A DNA stretch of 7,024 nt from assembly GCA_946544695.1 (NCBI GenBank), contig CAMNMO010000145.1, forward strand, positions 1 to 7,024, read 5' to 3'. Origin of the DNA: an uncultured Ruminococcus sp. GTDB taxonomy: Bacteria > Bacillota > Clostridia > Oscillospirales > Ruminococcaceae. The notes below the pieces were generated by a model. That model had not been told where the DNA came from. It was given only the letters and a program-made list of their open reading frames with translations, and made no database searches. The translations under genes were made by a program, and so were the position numbers. Shown here piece by piece: positions 5,291-7,024 of this stretch. The stretch's first letter is position 1. Every line of letters begins with the position of its first letter.

Positions 5291-6709
5291 TTACTTGTTG
5301 TAAGCGGCAACAGCATCGTTGATAGTCTTGAGTTCGGAATCAACGGTGGCAGCATAAGATTCTCTCAGTTCAGTCCAGCTGAACTGCTTGCCGTTGTCGT
5401 CCTCCTTGTTGGTGTACTCATAGAGCTTTCTGGTGACGCAGCTTCCGTCAGCGCTTGCGCCGTCGTCAGACATCAGCGAGGAGATACCGTAGCCGTAGTC
5501 GAACATGAACTTGTTCTCAGTGCTGGAAGCCTCCATGAATGTATCATACATTTCCTCTGTCCAGCAGGGGTTAGCGTTCAGGAACTTCTGTTTGCCGTTC
5601 TCCTTGTACTCCTCATCGGTGTTAGCTATACGGCAGCACTCGAACCAGGTCTTGACTGCATCATTTGCTGTCGAGCCTCTTACCCACATGTAAGCCAGCA
5701 TATCAGCTGTCATTACCTTTTCATCATTCTGCGGGTCGGAAGGTACGGGCACTACGCCCCAGTCATCGCCCTCGGAAGGACCGTTGTTGCCTGTCATAGC
5801 CCATGTACCCATGCAGTAGAACAGCACGTTGCCGTCTTTGAGTGCCTGCTTTGCGTTGCCCAGCCAGTTTCCGTTGACATAGCCCTTCTTGCCGATATCA
5901 TACAGCATGTTTTCAGCTCTCTCGATGTCGGGGTCGTTGAGGTTTGAAACGAACTTTCCGTCCTCATAGTTGACCATCGTCTTGCCTGTCTGCTGTATTA
6001 TCTGTGTCTGGAACCAGCCGTTTATACCGTATCTGGGATTCTCCTCTGTCGAACCCTCGCAGAATTCAGTCATCATATCCACCCAGGTATCCCAGTTCCA
6101 GTTGCCTTCAAGGTATTCCTCATAAGGGTCAGCCAGACCGTTTGCCTGTATGACCGCATTGTCGTACATCATCATTGTGCCGACAGTTGTGCTTATGGGT
6201 GCCACATAGTGCTTGCCGTTCATAACGAACTGGTCGGCGGAGGTCTTGGTATCAGACCACAGCGGTGAATCAAAGTCAACGAGGTCATCAACGGGCTGAT
6301 ACATGTCCTTCAGTACCTGTGCGGGGAAAGCCATCCACTCATACTTGAATATATCGGGAACGTCCTGCTGTGACATTATGGCGCTCGCCAGCTTGTCGAA
6401 CTTTTCGCTGTCCGATACCTGGCTCCATTTTACCGTACCGCCCTTGTTGTTGAACAGGGTCATCTCAACGGACTTGTCCTCGCCACGCTTCTCATTGGGG
6501 TTCAGGTCATAGGTGCCCATCCAGAGTATCTCTTTCTGTACATCGTCAGAAAGCTCATCTATCTCCTCAGTGTCCTCGACCTCTACCTTTTCGACTGTTG
6601 TCACGGGAGCTTCTTCTTCGCTGTCGCCCGTGCTGCTTCCGCATGCACTTATGCCGACAGCAGTCAGCATTGCCACTGTAAGTGCCATCATTCTCTTTAA
6701 TTTATTCAT
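5291..6709 (-). CDS. ABC transporter substrate-binding lipoprotein (family 1, carbohydrate type)
   Basis: 472 residues. The N-terminus is a lipoprotein signal: basic start MNKLKR, hydrophobic core (7-20) and lipobox ISAC with Cys23 as the lipid-modified residue. A Ser/Gly and then acidic Glu/Asp-rich linker (about 24-60) would hold the binding domain off the membrane. The mature domain begins near KEILWMGTYD (59-68) and shows features of bacterial extracellular solute-binding proteins: DVPDIF (116-121), a Trp-rich lobe motif GNWNWDTWVDM (202-212), and ALKDGNVLFYCMGTWAM (289-305), matching the usual F..GkaAM...G.W pattern. The probable role is capture of a sugar or oligosaccharide; the ligand is not readable from sequence. 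The start has an AAAGGA site (6720-6725) about 10 nt upstream. No permease or ATPase gene is adjacent, and the gene has its own promoter and 3' hairpin, so it appears monocistronic. Confidence 0.9.
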   Translation of the reverse strand: MNKLKRMMALTVAMLTAVGISACGSSTGDSEEEAPVTTVEKVEVEDTEEIDELSDDVQKEILWMGTYDLNPNEKRGEDKSVEMTLFNNKGGTVKWSQVSDSEKFDKLASAIMSQQDVPDIFKYEWMAFPAQVLKDMYQPVDDLVDFDSPLWSDTKTSADQFVMNGKHYVAPISTTVGTMMMYDNAVIQANGLADPYEEYLEGNWNWDTWVDMMTEFCEGSTEENPRYGINGWFQTQIIQQTGKTMVNYEDGKFVSNLNDPDIERAENMLYDIGKKGYVNGNWLGNAKQALKDGNVLFYCMGTWAMTGNNGPSEGDDWGVVPVPSDPQNDEKVMTADMLAYMWVRGSTANDAVKTWFECCRIANTDEEYKENGKQKFLNANPCWTEEMYDTFMEASSTENKFMFDYGYGISSLMSDDGASADGSCVTRKLYEYTNKEDDNGKQFSWTELRESYAATVDSELKTINDAVAAYNK

Positions 6710-6788
6710 ATTATTTCATTCCTTTCAAACCGTATCCTTCGTAAATTCCCTGCTTTAAGGACCGACGATCTGCCTTGTCCTTATGTTA

Positions 6789-6817
6789 ATTATATTATAC
6801 TATGAAAACGATGTCAA
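6789..6817 (-). promoter_or_regulatory. Perfect-consensus sigma-A promoter of the lipoprotein gene
   Basis: The minus strand has TTGACA (6812-6817), exactly 17 nt, and TATAAT (6789-6794). A second overlapping TATAAT (6794-6799) would give only a 12-nt spacer and is less likely to be used. The predicted start is near 6782, leaving a leader of about 73 nt. Such a full-consensus promoter is expected to be strong unless held down by a repressor; see the overlapping cre site. Confidence 0.9.
6802..6816. promoter_or_regulatory. cre-like operator (CcpA / LacI-family) overlapping the -35 box
   Basis: ATGAAAACGATGTCA matches every fixed position of the catabolite-responsive element consensus WTGNAANCGNWNNCW and has the central CG of LacI-family operators. 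It covers five of six -35 bases and most of the adjacent spacer, a position where bound protein should block RNA polymerase. It could be bound by CcpA or by a pathway-specific LacI-family regulator; neither is encoded in the window. Confidence 0.65.
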
Positions 6818-7024
6818 TTCTCATTTCAAACAAACAGCAGAAAACTCATTTGTGCAAATTATATATATTCATTCGCTGTGATTTGTGGAATTACTAAAAA
6901 TCCAACAAAGATTAATTTTCTCTTATATAAACGGTCTGAAAGTAAATGCATGCGTCAGTTTTTATCCTGACTGTCAGTATCTTCCTTTTTATCGGGGATT
7001 TATTGAGCAACAGCTGCTAATGCA
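6818..7024. other. Upstream intergenic stretch with no supported gene
   Basis: Together with the leader and promoter this makes a 315-base stretch (6710-7024) without a supported gene. The part beyond the promoter is AT-rich and stop-dense on both strands up to about 6954. From 6955 to the window end, short minus-strand open stretches could be the tail of an upstream gene, for example a frame ending at 7000 or one ending at 6955. They are too short to call. I see no clear terminator, tRNA or repeat. Confidence 0.5.

Noticed and set aside
5204..5947. Long plus-strand open frame (247 codons) antisense to the lipoprotein gene
   Set aside because: It is a frame shadow of a well-supported lipoprotein gene on the minus strand, crosses that gene's terminator hairpin, has no ribosome site and shows no recognisable domain.
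6946..7020. Small plus-strand open frame (24 codons, hydrophobic)
   Set aside because: No ribosome site precedes the ATG and the length is within chance for this AT-rich stretch.

Overview
The window looks like a chromosomal piece of a Gram-positive, moderate-GC Clostridia member, most likely a Ruminococcus-type rumen or gut anaerobe. This rests on AAAGGA-type ribosome sites, sigma-A promoters with TATAAT boxes, Clostridia-style lipoprotein and anti-sigma proteins, and a split biotin-dependent carboxyltransferase cluster. The species is inferred from protein style, not from any marker gene. There are no rRNA, tRNA, CRISPR or insertion-sequence signals.

Layout. (1) Positions 1-237, plus strand: the 3' end of a gene that reads like an XRE/HTH regulator with a C-terminal membrane anchor. 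(2) Positions 239-280: a strong two-way terminator between converging genes. (3) Positions 283-3604, minus strand: a three-gene operon transcribed from a sigma-A promoter with an extended -10. Its order is a 12S-like carboxyltransferase, a 122-residue biotin carrier, then a 5S/OadA/PycB-type pyruvate-oxaloacetate carboxyltransferase. The set mirrors the soluble transcarboxylase of propionibacteria (12S, 1.3S, 5S). The carrier and 5S-like subunit keep their key residues; the 12S-like subunit is clearly divergent at its oxyanion-hole loops. (4) Positions 3680-5117, minus strand: an ECF sigma factor and its zinc-type membrane anti-sigma factor, overlapping by 4 nt. They lie behind a textbook ECF promoter (TGTAAC-N16-CGTC) that predicts autoregulation, and end at a good intrinsic terminator. 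(5) Positions 5233-6817, minus strand: a solitary sugar-type ABC substrate-binding lipoprotein. It has its own hairpin and a perfect TTGACA-N17-TATAAT promoter, with a full cre (catabolite-repression) consensus lying across the -35 region. (6) Positions 6818-7024: no supported gene.

How it fits together. The carboxyltransferase operon would shuttle a carboxyl group on biotin between oxaloacetate/pyruvate and a second substrate that the divergent 12S-like subunit may have changed. The sigma/anti-sigma pair is a self-contained envelope-signal switch whose regulon is not visible here. The lipoprotein is a catabolite-controlled nutrient-capture gene that must borrow a permease from elsewhere. The most interesting points are the divergent carboxyltransferase, the cre-overlapped perfect promoter, and the ECF autoregulatory unit with an unrecognised sensor domain. 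Nothing in the window clearly shows a wholly new system.
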